The position numbers and the translations under genes were made by a program. DNA of 64,000 bases from contig CP137673.1 of assembly GCA_037976565.1 (NCBI GenBank), positions 4,445,363-4,509,362 on the forward strand. Reading direction: 5' to 3'. Source of the stretch: Mesocentrotus franciscanus. Its lineage: Eukaryota > Echinodermata > Echinoidea > Camarodonta > Strongylocentrotidae. Numbering within the stretch: position 1 is the stretch's first letter; every line of letters begins with the position of its first letter. The notes beneath the pieces were generated by a model, which was not told where the DNA came from, made no database searches, and was given only the letters and a program-made list of their open reading frames with translations. Positions 48,328 through 59,329 of this stretch are shown here, piece by piece.

Positions 48328-48905
48328 AAACAAAAATGACACAGAAATATTTGCAAGTATTTGGGACCTATATAGAATATACGAAAAGAGTTATGTCTTA
48401 GGCCAATGCACCTTCAGCTAAGTTACGTAAGAAGAACAAAGGACGTGGCCAAGGGTAAAGGTCGTTGTCATGGTTATAAACTCCGACAATAGAAGAGAGC
48501 GGAAGGGTATAATTGATTCACAATGAACCTGACATACAGCATTGATGATCCTTGTATACTACATGTTATGTATATAGCTTCAGATAACCCTGTTTTTTCG
48601 GGGTATAGGTGGTAAAGATAAAGGAATGAACAAGAAGATGTGATGAAGTAAAATGTCACAGACAGAAAGCTGATTTGTAATTTGTATGTAATAATGTAAT
48701 TATCTATAATATGTATGTAATAATGTAGGCCTAATATGTAATATGTATGTGATAATGTAAGTTGTATAAATGTAACAGTAATGTATAAATGTAAAGCGCA
48801 TAGAGGATTATCATCGATGATTATTATGCGCTATATAAATCACAATTATTATTATTATTATTATTATTATGAGAAATGATTGTTCTCTCTCTTTTTTCTC
48901 TCTAC
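48328..48905. repeat. Long duplicated block inside the TTAA element, copy 2
   Basis: Second copy of the block at 45505-46085. Substitutions are few (for example AGCTCG/AGGTCG, CTCCAACA/CTCCGACA), so the event is recent compared with the divergence between the 490-bp units. The (ATT)n tract is shorter here. Confidence 0.92.
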
Positions 48906-49503
48906 TGTACTGTACCAAATAGAAAAACTGTGTGACTCCGACACTTTATGGCAAGATAAGTAAATAATAGCCGACAACCTTGAATTGAAATAATGGGATG
49001 GACTATATCGAGACTAGCTAATCTCCTCAATATACGCATGAGTGACCTGAGCTGAGAGCGCGCGTGCCGTATACACAGGTATCCTGAGCGAGTGTGGAAT
49101 TCGCTGCTTGTAAAATCATAATGTCTGGCTTGCGCTTATACGTATATATACACAGTCGAGTCCTAGGTATAGTAGACCCAGCGAATCCGAAAATCCTATG
49201 AAAATAACGTAAACTGACTTGCATGTCCTTCTATACGAATATCCTGAAAGAGGACTTAGCATTTTCATGCTAAACTTGTAATAAAACAAAAAGTACGCAA
49301 CTACAGTCGGTAAAAAATGAGGTGCATGTAGCCAAGGGTTCAATGTTTGTATACAGGTAATTTATATTGTATTTAGAAGGTAAATAGATGTACTTTTATG
49401 CAACGAAAGTAGCCCTTGCTCGGACCCGAGAAATCTCGGTTCCCGTTTGTGAGTAGGTACCTCGGGGCCCGAGAAATCTCGGTTCCCGAGCTGAACGGGT
49501 TAA

Positions 49504-50131
49504 ATCAACGTTGATGTTCTTAAGATAATCATTCACTTCATTCTCTTTTCCTCTAGCCGAACACAAACGGGAAAAATATTCAACTTCAGCTACAATTATA
49601 TTTTTCATATTTCTGTATATTATTCAATTAACATTTACTTTAAACATATTCTTTAACTTAAAGTTTCTTTTTTCTAAGCCTAACAAATATTTATTATTTC
49701 GCTCACCATCTTCATACCATTTGATTTTGGACCGTATTTGTGCACCATGTATTTTTTATATTCATAAATTGCTGACAATTGTCTTCTAACATGAGACAAT
49801 TCGTTATCTTGATCTTCATCTAATATACCAAGACTTGATAAATGATTTAATCTATCTTGTAAGAAAAACTGTTAGCCTTTTCTTACCCTTGACTTATTAA
49901 TAAAATAATCATAATCATAATCATTTCGTCTACTTATCATTTGTTCTAATTACCATATGGGCTTTTTTTCTTTGTTCAAATGATATGTCATTTGGTACTC
50001 AAAACAATATAACACAGTTGTGAGTTGTGACATGATTTTTAGAAAGCATTAATGCAAAGCATTCTAGGGCATTTGTTAAATGTAACGAGGAAATTAATAT
50101 TGGATTTCCAGGGCTTAAATTAATTAGATTA
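49504..50131 (-). mobile_element. LINE-A, 5' continuation (linker between endonuclease and RT)
   Basis: The minus strand encodes KIKWYEDGERNNKYLLGLEK (near 49680-49740), then EVEYFSRLCSARGKENEVND, YLKNINVDL, running directly into the RT part at 43511 when the TTAA insert is removed. (K)W-x-E-x-G-E-x-N-x-K-Y-F is a well-known L1/Tx1 block. Upstream is RLNHLSSLGI..SAIYEYKK. Stops occur. The endonuclease domain is missing; the fragment ends around a small palindromic element at 50132. Confidence 0.8.
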
Positions 50132-50272
50132 GTCCACTGCCTGAACCGTTTCCGCCTGCCACTCCCCGTGCCGAGAGCGCAGCCCGGTAGACACAAGGAT
50201 CCACTGCACCGCGCTCCAAACACTGAAAAGGGAAAGAAAACACAAAAGACGGAAACCGACGAGGCAGTGGAC
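50132..50272. mobile_element. 141-bp MITE with GTCCACTGCCT inverted ends
   Basis: GTCCACTGCCT (50132-50142) is the exact inverse of AGGCAGTGGAC (50262-50272), and pairing continues imperfectly (CGGTTTCCG). GC content is higher than the flanks. No clear target duplication. It sits between LINE-A's 5' remnant and LINE-B's 3' end. Confidence 0.65.
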
Positions 50273-50599
50273 CATGCTCAAAATACGAAGTAGTGCGGAA
50301 GAAAAGAAAAGGGACATTTCATGAATGACAAAAACATGAACAACGTTCGTTTGAATTTGTTAATAAGACTGTTTCATTAATTTTGAGGGGTAGTTCTTAA
50401 TTACTGTTTTAGCAAGTGGACCCCACTTCTGAACCTGTACATTTACTTTTCTATGTCTTTTGCTATGTATAACCCCCTTTGTATGATCTTGATAAAACCC
50501 TTTTAATTATTAAAGATATATATAATACAAGGAAGTATGCTATTACATTTGGTTATATATATATACATTTCATAGCTATAATTATGGTGTGATTAATAA

Positions 50600-52430
50600 G
50601 CAGTTTGTTTGTACACTTTTCTTATACCCCTGTTATCACCGTCTTGTAATCGAGGAAAGAGAAATCAATGATATTAAGAAACAACTTTACATCATTTAAA
50701 AATATTTGTGTGACTTTACAGGTCCACAAAATGTGTTCGACTGTTCATATTCAGAGCATCCGAACGAGCAAAAAGGGGACGAAACCAATTTCATTTTATA
50801 GTTCGGGGCCAAAATATTATTTGATACTTTGAACTGAAATTCTCTGGTTAATGTATCTTTCGAAGTTTGAACTATTAGTTGGCGTGCTTTGTATATATCT
50901 TGTTGGGACATACTCTTTGTCCATGAAAATAAGACATAAAACAGGCTTTTACAAATCTTTCAACACTTAAATCTTTGGAATGGTATATAGAGCCAATTTA
51001 TTGCTTTGTGACGGTTTACATTTACCTAAAATGTAATTTATTTATAATAATATAGTTGGGAGAATTTAGGAATCGATCAGATCAGTTTTCCCCAATTGTT
51101 ATCATTAATGATGTTCTGTTTTCACTCAAAATGTCAGATTATCTGTAATTGTAAATCTAGCATGGAAGCCACCTGCTAGGCACCATTTTATGTCATCAGA
51201 ACAATGTTACCAAGTCCCTTTAAGAACCAGTATCAGTCGAACACATTCAAGAATAATGATTTTCTCTTTTGATTCTTCTTCAAATTCTTCATTGAACATT
51301 TCTATATTGAAATCTTTACGCTTTTTGACAGCACTATAGATACATTGAATGCTGAAATAATAATTGAGGTCAATATCAAATTCGTTTTTCAATGACTGGA
51401 AGGTTTTTACAAAGACCTTGAGGAGTAATAATTTGATGAAGCAAGTATATACCTCATCTCGAACATTTTTATATCAAAATTTTCATTGTTATCAATTTTG
51501 ATATTACAATTATTCCATACGATCTGTGTTCTAAAGGGTTGGTCTGTTAGTTTTGTTATCGAAAGCCATTTCTCTAAGAGTAATCTATAAAATGCAGGCA
51601 TATCCAAATAAATATTATTTACTTCATAATTGCAGTTAAACAGGAAGAGTCCACCATATTTATTTACATAGTAATTAAGGACATGGTACCACACTTACGT
51701 ATTTCCAGGCCTAATGTTGTTGATCCTAATTAGTTGTTGCGAGTCTACAAATGATTTAACGTCTATCATTTTCAAACCTCCATTATTTAATTCCTGTATC
51801 GTGACGTTTCATTTAACACGATCCGGTCCATTTCAAAGGTAATCGTAAAATATTGTTTTGCTATCTCCTTTAATATTTTGTTGGGTATTACAATTGAAGA
51901 AAACAGATATGTTAATTTAAAGATTACAAATGTTTTCAAAATTGGTATCTTCCGAAACAAAGTTGGTTTTCTTGATTTTCATAAATTCAAAACTTTTAAA
52001 GTCCAGATATAAGTTCACGTATTTTTTTCATCTTGCAAAAGAGTTTCATTCAATCCAACAAGAATGCATGTTGGTCGGGGTGGATTGATTCATTTAAACA
52101 TTTAGTGTTCTTGCGGCTAAGGCTTTGGAACCTATTTTGGTGTCTACATTGAGCAATGAAATGGGTCGATAATTTTGTAACTTTCTCTTATATTTATTCG
52201 GTTTTAAAATAAGTGTAATCATGCTTTGTTTTTACTATTTGAAAGTTGCAGCGTATCATAAGAATAATTTAGTGAGGACAACAATGATTCTGAGATGAGT
52301 TCCCAAAATTGAACGTAACATTCTTTAGGTAGGCCGTCGTTACCAGGAGACTTTCCAGAAGGCATTTTACATAGCACTTTAAAGCACTCGTTGTTTAAGA
52401 CTTCACACAGCTCCATTGATTCTTTAGATA
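50600..52430 (-). mobile_element. LINE-B (Tx1/L1-like), 3' part, RT core deleted
   Basis: From high to low coordinates the minus strand shows MELCEVLNNECFKVLCKMPS, GKSPGNDGLPKECYVQFW, then YRPISLLNVDTKIGSKAL near 52120-52180. It then skips the catalytic motifs and resumes with NNIYLDMPAFYRLLLEKW, WNNCNIKID (51500-51640), FDIDLNYYFSIQCIYS, KDTLTREFQFKVSNNILA and the zinc-finger-like SPFCSFGCSEYEQS (near 50755-50790). Roughly 500 bp containing the YADD-type active site are absent. Numerous stops. Same family style as LINE-A but a different copy. Confidence 0.85.
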
Positions 52431-52433
52431 TAA

Positions 52434-53309
52434 TGGCCCGGTCACACTATAACGTATAGCAGTAACGTATGCCGACGTATGTGAATTTTCACCAACACGC
52501 TAGTGCACGTTGACATAAGTTTGGGGTAGGTTTGGTATAAGTTGTAGACGTCGAAAGCACGCTGGTATAAGCTGGCATACGTTGTTGTACGCAGAGGCCG
52601 AAATAAATTGTTGTGCATGCTCAAAATATTTGGGCGTATGCCGACGTCCTCTTCATAGGTAAGGCATACGTTAGGTATACGTTACACATAAGCTAGACAC
52701 ACGTTAAATACGTTGGAGGTAGGTAACTCATACGTCGGCATACGTTGGCATGAAGGTATACCGTACAGCTAACTTATTGATAACCTATGAGTAACTTACT
52801 TCTAGCCTATATCTAACCTATATCTGACGTATCTGCATCGCATGTTGACGTATTCAGACGTATTCGACGTATGTCTGACGACGGAGTAACTTATTGAACG
52901 TGTTTCTACCGTACAACTGGCGTAGTATAGGCGTTTTTCAAATAGTAAGCATGTAAAGAAATTGAAGTTATTTAGAAGTAACGTCACGTGATCTTCGGCA
53001 ACACGCCGAGCGCGCTGCTCATAGTTTTCTCATAAGCTACTCATACGTTGGGCATAGGTCGAGAACGCTGGACATGCGCTGGCCATACGCTGTGATTCGC
53101 TGTCATACGCTGTCATAAGTTAGTGATAGGTTACTAATAGGTTAGACATACGATATGTATACGTTCAATACGTTATGCATACGCCCAAATTATTCATGCT
53201 GCAGATTTGTCGATGTTTTTTGGGGCGTATTCCGACGTTTTGACATTATTTCATAATTTTTATACGCTAGCTATAAGTTTCTCTAAAACGTCATAGTGTG
53301 ACCGGGCCA
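52434..53309. mobile_element. 876-bp TAA-flanked element (PIF/Harbinger-like) built of repeated phrases
   Basis: TAA at 52431-52433 and 53310-53312. The termini TGGCCCGGTCACACTAT are perfectly inverted. Removing it with one TAA restores an open LINE-B frame (..RRRELLIS-KESMELC..). TAA targets are typical of PIF/Harbinger. The whole interior is made of degenerate phrases on CATACGTT / TACGTCGGCATACG / TAAGTT. Orientation changes from one arm to the other. No ORF. Confidence 0.85.
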
Positions 53310-53312
53310 TAA

Positions 53313-54700
53313 GCAATTCCCGTCTACGTTTAAGATCTACATAGCATTTCGTCATGTACATCTACTGACTGTTTTGAATATAGACTCTGGTAAAATAAAA
53401 TGATTTATTGCCAAAGAATCTCTTCTTCGTTATCTAAATCGCTATCGCCCACTGTTAATTTTTGGATACTAGACTTATTCTTACGTTGCCGTTCTAAATT
53501 CAAGAAAAATATTTATTGTCTTTTCCCCCATAGTCTGTCCAATCTGGTTTTTATTGAATAATTGTGCCATCTGTTTTTTATCATAATATTCTTTTAATTT
53601 TTGTTTAGCCTGATCGTAATCATCTTTCTTTCTCTCATTCATATTTTCACCTAACCGTTCAAAATCCTGTATTGTCTTTTCTAAATCATTACGTTTTAAC
53701 CTTTTAGTTTGTGCTTTGATGTTACTATACCTTTGAGAGAATCGTCGTATCTTGAATAATCCCACCGAGTTATAGGTTAAACAAACTCGCCTCATTCTTC
53801 AACTCTAAACAATCTTTTTTAGGTTATCAGAAAATATATTGTCTGAGCACAGTGATGAATTAAATTTCCAATACAAAAGGTATTATATTGACTTTTGATA
53901 CTTAATCTTAATGAGCGAATGTGATAACCAGTAATCAAGTCTACTTTGACCAGATAAATCACGTTTACGCCATCTATGTACTGTAGTTTTGCTTGTGGGT
54001 TATAAAAACGCTAAACATCGCAAAACAAGGAAGTTAATTCTTGTGTGCTTCCTGGGAGTGACTGATAATTTAATTATTTTCTAAATATATCAAGGACGGG
54101 GTTTAAAGATACATTGAAGTCACCACCATCAATGAAAATAGACTCGTGTATACCATCAAAATTATTTATAATAACTCCTAAGTCGCACCAAAATGCTTCT
54201 GCCCTCTGATGATATTGGATGCATAAATATTTCCCAAAGTAGAAACTTGATCATAAGCTTTTATCTTAAAGATAACATATCTACCTTTTTTATCAACTTT
54301 CAACTTAGCTGTTCAAAATTAAATCCTTTTCGAACAAACATCAACACTCCTTGTTCCATTAGTTCCATGACTAAAATTAAAAAAAACTTCCTCACATCTG
54401 ACATTTCCAAAACAATTCAACTTCCTGACTACTTTGTGTTTCTTGTAAGAATATAGAGATAGAAACATAACTTTGACGTTTGATCCTTCTATAACTACAT
54501 ACAGTGTAAACTCCTAAAGTATGCGAATCTATTACTTCTCTCCGGTATGTACACGTATTTCTTGCTTGTTCGTTTACAGTCAATGTTAGATCCATTGCAT
54601 GTCTGCTGCATTAAAAAAGATACCTTTTTGATCCTGAGAGAGCACAAATAACAGATTTTATCAATAAAATATAAAGGCAATGGAAGTACGACGAACCCAA
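53313..54700 (-). mobile_element. LINE-B, 5' part (APE-type endonuclease and linker)
   Basis: Minus strand: FLQET (54437-54451), the conserved endonuclease Q/E-E/T motif; GNIYASN (about 54210-54230); IDGGDFN (54113-54133), the GGDFN active-site block; then the linker VGLFKIRRFSQRYSNIKAQT, KRLKRNDLEKTIQDFE and KLKEYYDKKQMAQLFNKNQI (53490-53795). The order endonuclease, linker, RT is that of L1/Tx1 second ORFs. Stops and frame breaks throughout. No first ORF or promoter was recognised upstream. Confidence 0.85.
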
Positions 54701-55187
54701 CTTGGATTAGAAGTACAACAAAAGAGCGGAAATTCTCGTTGTTAATGGTATAGCTTTTGTAGTAAAATAGTTTTTAAAAAGTCACGGAATTGGAGTTCCC
54801 TTTTATAATATTATTGGTTCTCTGCCAACGGTCTGTTATACTATGGTTGTGTCTTCTAACATATAAAGTTGTACTCTGACCTGTATTATACATATATACC
54901 AAACTGTGAGATATATCTTCGGAGGGACTGGCAATAGTTAATATTTTTTCCTTGGGGTTTCGCCCTCGGAAAAAATAGTTCTTTGCCCTCTGTCCTCAGA
55001 TAAATAATTTCCACTATACTTTCGAACTAAAGGCTTAGTATATTTGTTTTATATCTCTTCTTTACAGTTAATTCAGAGAATTAAGAGGTCAAAGCGAACT
55101 TCCTCGGAGGCCGCCATGTTTGTTTAAATAAATCCGTTTCGAACCGATTAGCTACCAGCTGATCTGGATCGAGCGCTATATAGCACG
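54701..55187. other. Unannotated AT-rich stretch
   Basis: 487 bases with no recognised exon or repeat. It ends in TATAGCACG, the target duplication of the next element. Confidence 0.6.
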
Positions 55188-55646
55188 TAGCCTATCCGAT
55201 AGGCGTCGGGCTTTATGGCAAGTATACTAATCGCGTTATGGAGACAAACATCGGCGCGGGCGTCAGCCCGAGCGCCTATCATCACTGGTGAACTCATCAT
55301 TATTCATATATGTTTTTCGTATGTGTGACGAGTGTATTCTCATGCATGATTCATGAGACTAGCCTTATTTGGTGAGCGATCCCTTCTATTCAACCAATCA
55401 TGAGTTCATGACGTCATGGCCTCATCGCTCATTGGCCTAATTTGGTCAATGGACATGAATATTTATGAAAGAGCTTTGCAGGGGGTTCGTAGATTTTCTA
55501 CGAACGAAACAATGTACATAAAAGAAAATTAACTTTTCGCATCCACTAGAGATGATAGGCGCTCGGGCTGACGCCCACGCCGATGTTAGTCTCCATAACG
55601 CGATTAGTATACTTGCCATAAAGCCCGACGCCTATCGGATAGGCTA
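55188..55646. mobile_element. MULE-like MITE, copy 1, with perfect 9-bp target duplication
   Basis: Flanked on both sides by TATAGCACG (55179-55187, 55647-55655). TAGCCTATCCGATAGGCGTC at the left is the inverse of the right end, and the arms stay complementary for about 110 bp (CGGGCTTTATGGCAAGTATA, CTAATCGCGTTATGGAGAC, GCGTCAGCCCGAGCGCCTAT). The interior (GTTCGTAGA/TCTACGAAC hairpin, CATGACGTCATG) matches the second copy at 59596 in reverse orientation. A 9-bp target and long arms suggest the Mutator superfamily. Confidence 0.92.
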
Positions 55647-55664
55647 TATAGCACGGGGCTATAA

Positions 55665-56209
55665 AGCTATGGTCACAACTCAGAGCGGCGACCAACCGAT
55701 TTGTAGCCTGCTCGGTCGCCGCTGGAATTTAGGCATCGCCCAACGATTTTTGGAGAAGTCGAGCAGGCTGTCCTGCAGGCTGTAAAGCCCCAGCGATGCC
55801 TGAGCGGTTCCTTGTCGATTTCCCGTCGGTCGCCGGTCGATTTTAGGTCAAAACTGGGCGAAATCGGAGAGCTTCTCCGCGCGGCGTCCCGGCAGTGACT
55901 GACGGATAACCCAGCGCCCACCGGGCTTAGCGGCTTCGATTTTTGACCTAAATCGTTCGACGGCGAACACTCTATTAGGAAAGTGCCCGGGCGGCGACCG
56001 CCCGGGCACCGAGTGCATTTTGGGCGGCGATTGAGAAGTGTGCAGGCGCCGCCCGAATTTTAACTCCGCGCTAAAACTTCAGCGGCGACCGAGCGATGCC
56101 CAAAAAACAAGCGGTGCCCGGGCGGCCGCCGCTCGCTGGCCGGGCGAAATCGGCTAAAACTCGCCGCCCGGCCGCCGAGCAGGCTACTTTTGGGGTTGTG
56201 ACCATAGCT
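55665..56209. mobile_element. GC-rich 545-bp TIR element (AGCTATGGTCACAAC ends)
   Basis: AGCTATGGTCACAACTC (55665) and the inverse of its right end differ at one base, and similarity continues (GTAGCCTGCTCGG). The inside is about 60% GC, against AT-rich surroundings, and is dominated by GGCGACCG/CGGTCGCC and GCCCGGGC steps, including a perfect 12-bp hairpin (GTGCCCGGGCGG, 55983; 3-base loop). Open frames over it arise from composition. No target duplication could be fixed. Confidence 0.78.
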
Positions 56210-56539
56210 TGCGCTGATACTGCAGGCGGCAGGGTTATGAGCAGTCCGTACAAGGCCTCGCTCAGCGGGTCCTCTGCGCTTTCGAATTTGACACAAATGT
56301 TGTCAATGAACAGTGAGCATGCGCAGCAGTGCCTTGGAAGAAAATATTAGATAGAGCATGCGCATTTCTGCCCAGGAATAAATAGTTAAAAGCTATCTGG
56401 AGGTCTGGCAGAGCTTTGTTTTTCCTAGTGAAATTATATTTTTGTTACGTGAGCACCAATTGACCAATCATGTATTTAGAATACTCATGAATATTCATAG
56501 AAGGGATATAATAAACTCTATACATCGTTCAGGAGGAGA

Positions 56540-56870
56540 GTTTGGGCTAATAGTCATTTGGTCTAATTTCCATTTGGTCTAATCTCCAATGAGTCGACTA
56601 CCCATTTGGTCTTTCACTTATTTGGTCTAATTGCCATTAAGTCTACTACCAATATGGTTTAATCACCATTTAATTATATCTAATAATCATCATCAAATGA
56701 TTATGAGACCTTATGGATGGCAGACCAAATGATAAGTAGACCAAATTATTATTGGACCAAGTGGATAGTGGACGGGTGGATGTAGACCATATGGGAATAG
56801 ACCAATTTATTAGGTAGTAGACGAACTAGTTGTAGACCAAACGGCCAGAAACCATATGTCTACGTTAAAA
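56540..56870. mobile_element. Foldback-like patch of ATTTGGTCTA phrases
   Basis: The left half repeats CATTTGGTCTAAT-type phrases (56556, 56572, 56603, 56618). The right half repeats AGACCAAAT and GTAGACCA phrases (56725, 56738, 56749, 56772, 56797, 56830), the same word inverted. The centre around 56660-56700 is (A)TCATCATCAAATGA. Borders are soft. Same architecture as the element at 38.6 kb, different phrase. Confidence 0.65.
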
Positions 56871-57174
56871 ACAGTGTCCTCTCACTATTGACCGAGAGGG
56901 GGCGCGTATTCACAACGAGTCACAACGTATAATCGCATATTGCACATGATAAAATAAAATTGATTATTAGCGCATTGTTATGCCTAGATCACTAAATATT
57001 TTTGAAAAGAGAATTTTTGGAATGATCTAGCAAGAACAGTACATTGGTATTACGTAACAAGACATTTTGTTTCATAGCTGCATATTGCCCTCCCCCGCTC
57101 CTCCAGCGTCTACGCTTGGCAAATAGCAGCAACATGTTCTTTTGGTTCTTTTGGGTTGTAGTTTTTGAAGTAGA
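56871..57174. other. Unannotated intronic stretch
   Basis: 304 bases; nothing recognised. Confidence 0.6.
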
Positions 57175-57937
57175 CTTGATTCAAGGATTTGTAATGTCAT
57201 CCAATCCCGTTTCTAGTTGAAAATATGTTTCTATCTGTAGCTTAATTACTTATCAACTTACAATTTTTGATAAAGCTATGAATACATTCTTCAAAAAAAA
57301 AAAAAGAGATATGTACGTTTCCTAAATTTTGCATACACTCCCACACCCCTCTGTCTATTGATATTGTTTTTTTTAATATTTCAGAGTTCACGTTTTGGAT
57401 TGATGCATATCATATATATAATATCTTTGCTTAAATTTTCGATCTTTTGCTTTTTTAAAGATTTCAACGTGTGTATTACTGACCCGTGTTATAATGGAGG
57501 CTTCTGTTTGGATCTGAATGACACCTTTATGTGCAATTGCACCAATGGATTCACGGGCGAAAACTGTGAAATAGGTAGATTTTGCATTTTCATTCTAATA
57601 AAATATTATAATGAGCTTAAAATAGTCGAAGAAATTTATAATGTAATATTGACAAACTTTCATGAAGATAGAAAGTAATTATAAGCACTATTTTCAAAAA
57701 AATATTGTTTTAAAAGTTGCTTATTCGTTTTTGATTTAATTCATGGATTTCTAATGTCATCTAATCCCGTTTTAAGTTGTAGAAATATTTCTATCTGTAG
57801 CTTAATTACTTTACAGCTTAAAAACTCTGATAAAGCTATGAATACATTCTTCAAAAATAACGAATAAAGATATGTAATTTCCTGATTTGGAACACACTCC
57901 CACTCCCCCACCCCCCCTCTCTCTCTCTCTCTATTGG

Positions 57938-57988
<51 letters not shown>

Positions 57989-58030
57989 CATACTTCAGAG
58001 CTCACGTTTCGGATTGATGTATTTGTTAAT
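57175..58030. repeat. Tandem duplication of a roughly 560-bp segment around the first EGF exon
   Basis: 57175-57420 (GTAATGTCATCCAATCCCGT, TTTCTATCTGTAGCTTAATT, AAAGCTATGAATACATTCTT, CTCACGTTT-like end) recurs at 57735-58020 with about 85% identity. The EGF exon lies between the repeats. A second EGF exon would be expected after 58020 but is not there. The second unit also has a (CT)n and (TA)n tract (57917-57985). Confidence 0.8.
57461..57574 (+). CDS. aGPCR gene 2, exon 2 (EGF-like domain 1)
   Basis: 114 bases, phase 1 in and out (acceptor CTTTTTTAAAG, donor AAATAG|GTAGAT). It encodes DFNVCITDPCYNGGFCLDLN and DTFMCNCTNGFTGENCEI. Six cysteines with C-x4-C-x5-C..C-x-C-x8-C spacing and G-F-x-G-x-x-C make a standard EGF domain. 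The missing calcium-binding D-x-D/E-E start suggests a non-calcium-binding type. EGF modules in adhesion GPCRs and other receptors mediate ligand binding and are commonly carried on phase 1-1 exons, as here. Confidence 0.92.
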
Positions 58031-58039
58031 GAAATTATC

Positions 58040-58160
58040 CATTTTCTTCACACCAGCACCCAATTAGTATTAGTTGTCCGATTTTGCTCAAACCTTTTTT
58101 GATTGGTTTGTCTGATTTTTCTGCTTCTACTGAACGTAAGTAAGACTTGGACTTTAAAGA
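58040..58160. mobile_element. One-arm remnant of the 17963-type TTAA MITE
   Basis: ATTAGTTGTCCGATTTTGCT, TTTTGATTGGTTTGTCTGAT and GACTTGGACTTTAA match the right arm at 18600-18697. The left arm is absent. It sits where a duplicated EGF exon would be expected. Confidence 0.85.
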
Positions 58161-58927
58161 AGATTGCTGGTCAGTCATCGGTGGAAACAGAATAATGAAT
58201 AAGGAATCATTAGACATAATATTATTCGCTCTTTGAAATAAAATATAATTCAAGGTCACACCGATTTTAACTTTTAAATGAGGCTCTAGCAATAATACGC
58301 AGTTTAAAACGATTTAAAAACGATTAAAACTATTTAAAATTTAATATAACCCAATTCTAGTAATTAGATTGTATTGTTGATAATTTCATTGTAGCTATAC
58401 ATGTATTGAAAATTAATGTGTATAATTCACTAGGTGACAGATGAGAATGATAAAGGAATCGAAATAGAAAAATGTTGATTGGACTGATTTCTTTGCAACA
58501 GCCCACTAGATCGATTATGAGAGTTTGTTATGGGCGTTCGAGCCACATATATGAGGGCTCACTAGACCAACGGTCCGCAAGACCGACGGTTTCCTATCCT
58601 CCGTTAAGTATTCCTTTGTTTTGTCAGTCTCGTAGCCTGCCGGTGAAGTGAACTATTGAGTGGAACTTTCTCCTTTAAAATGTATTTAAGCCTTGATCTG
58701 GAATTCACTGTAAATCAAAACACAGGCGATTTAAAAAGAATCACATTTTGTTACAAAACAATAAGTATGTGTGTGTTCCGAATTTGTGTACATCTTTCTT
58801 AGATAATGTAATCCTAATTTTGAAAAGCCTCATTTTCATGTTAGAAAGTAGTGGGCAAATGAATTACTTTAAAAATAATAACACATTCCTTTTATTAATT
58901 GACATTTATTTTAAATCTTCTCGTTAG
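58161..58927 (+). other. Intron of gene 2 between the EGF exons (rest)
   Basis: About 0.77 kb. Around 58500-58640 it has ACTAGATCG..CACTAGACCAACGG and GCAAGACCGACGG phrases like those at 36.1 kb. Otherwise nothing recognised. Confidence 0.5.
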
Positions 58928-59038
58928 TTATTGATCCTTGTGAAGATGACCCCTGCGTTCACGGTGATTGCAGTGCTGACGGACCCGTGGCCTACTGTTC
59001 GTGTGATCTGGAGTATATGGGATATATCTGTGATATCA
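58928..59038 (+). CDS. aGPCR gene 2, exon 3 (EGF-like domain 2)
   Basis: 111 bases, phase 1 in and out (acceptor TCTCGTTAG, donor GATATCA|GTAAGC). It encodes VIDPCEDDPCVHGDCSADGP and VAYCSCDLEYMGYICDI. Six cysteines in EGF order; the final G-Y/F-x-G pattern is M-G-Y-I-C. Shorter by one residue than EGF 1. The phase 1 exit matches the HRM exon at 61486. In gene 1 the equivalent exon would lie left of about 5.7 kb and is not present in the window. Confidence 0.92.
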
Positions 59039-59329
59039 GTAAGCATATTTGTCATTTTATTTCATTTTGGATGCTATTAATTTATAAAAGTTGGAAATTG
59101 CCTACTTTATATTCCGTGTGCCAACTGTGTCTCTGTTTTCACAAAATATTGTCCAAAGTTTGTTTAACAAAAAAGAAAAGACCGTTAAATATCATACAGA
59201 TGCTATAAATAATATACATTCTACATACTTTTTCTGTATAGTATCATTTGGATTCTTATCGTAATATAGAGAGAAAGAGAAATAATAATAATGTTTATAT
59301 ATAATAATAAGAATAATAATAACACTAAA

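Larger units (their letters stand above)
43516..49499. mobile_element. 6.0-kb TTAA-flanked element (piggyBac-like ends), inserted in LINE-A
   Basis: TTAA stands at 43512-43515 and 49500-49503, with termini CCCGTTC and GAACGGG. Deleting the element and one TTAA rejoins LINE-A codon for codon (..NVDL-SEKQNRYF..), which fixes both borders exactly. TTAA targeting and CCC ends are piggyBac features. No transposase is visible; the interior is tandem repeats. The right end has two copies of the palindrome CCCGAGAAATCTCGG (49425, 49468), and the left end has a GTCGA/TCGAC step near 43571. It may be a non-autonomous piggyBac relative swollen by internal satellites. Confidence 0.82.
39818..57460 (+). 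other. Giant first intron of gene 2 (17.6 kb)
   Basis: Filled with mobile DNA: SINE, two LINEs, a 6-kb TTAA element, a TAA-flanked element, a MULE-like MITE, a GC-rich MITE and a foldback patch, each listed separately. No additional exon with a donor, acceptor and family motif was found. Confidence 0.55.

Noticed and set aside
41480..54700. One continuous LINE spanning both parts
   Set aside because: LINE-A already contains its own RT core and a linker, and LINE-B repeats the linker, the finger motif and the C-terminus. They are two elements.
55552..56350. Several GC-rich open frames of 60-84 codons on both strands
   Set aside because: They lie in the MULE-like MITE and the GC-rich TIR element; they overlap each other and are explained by composition.
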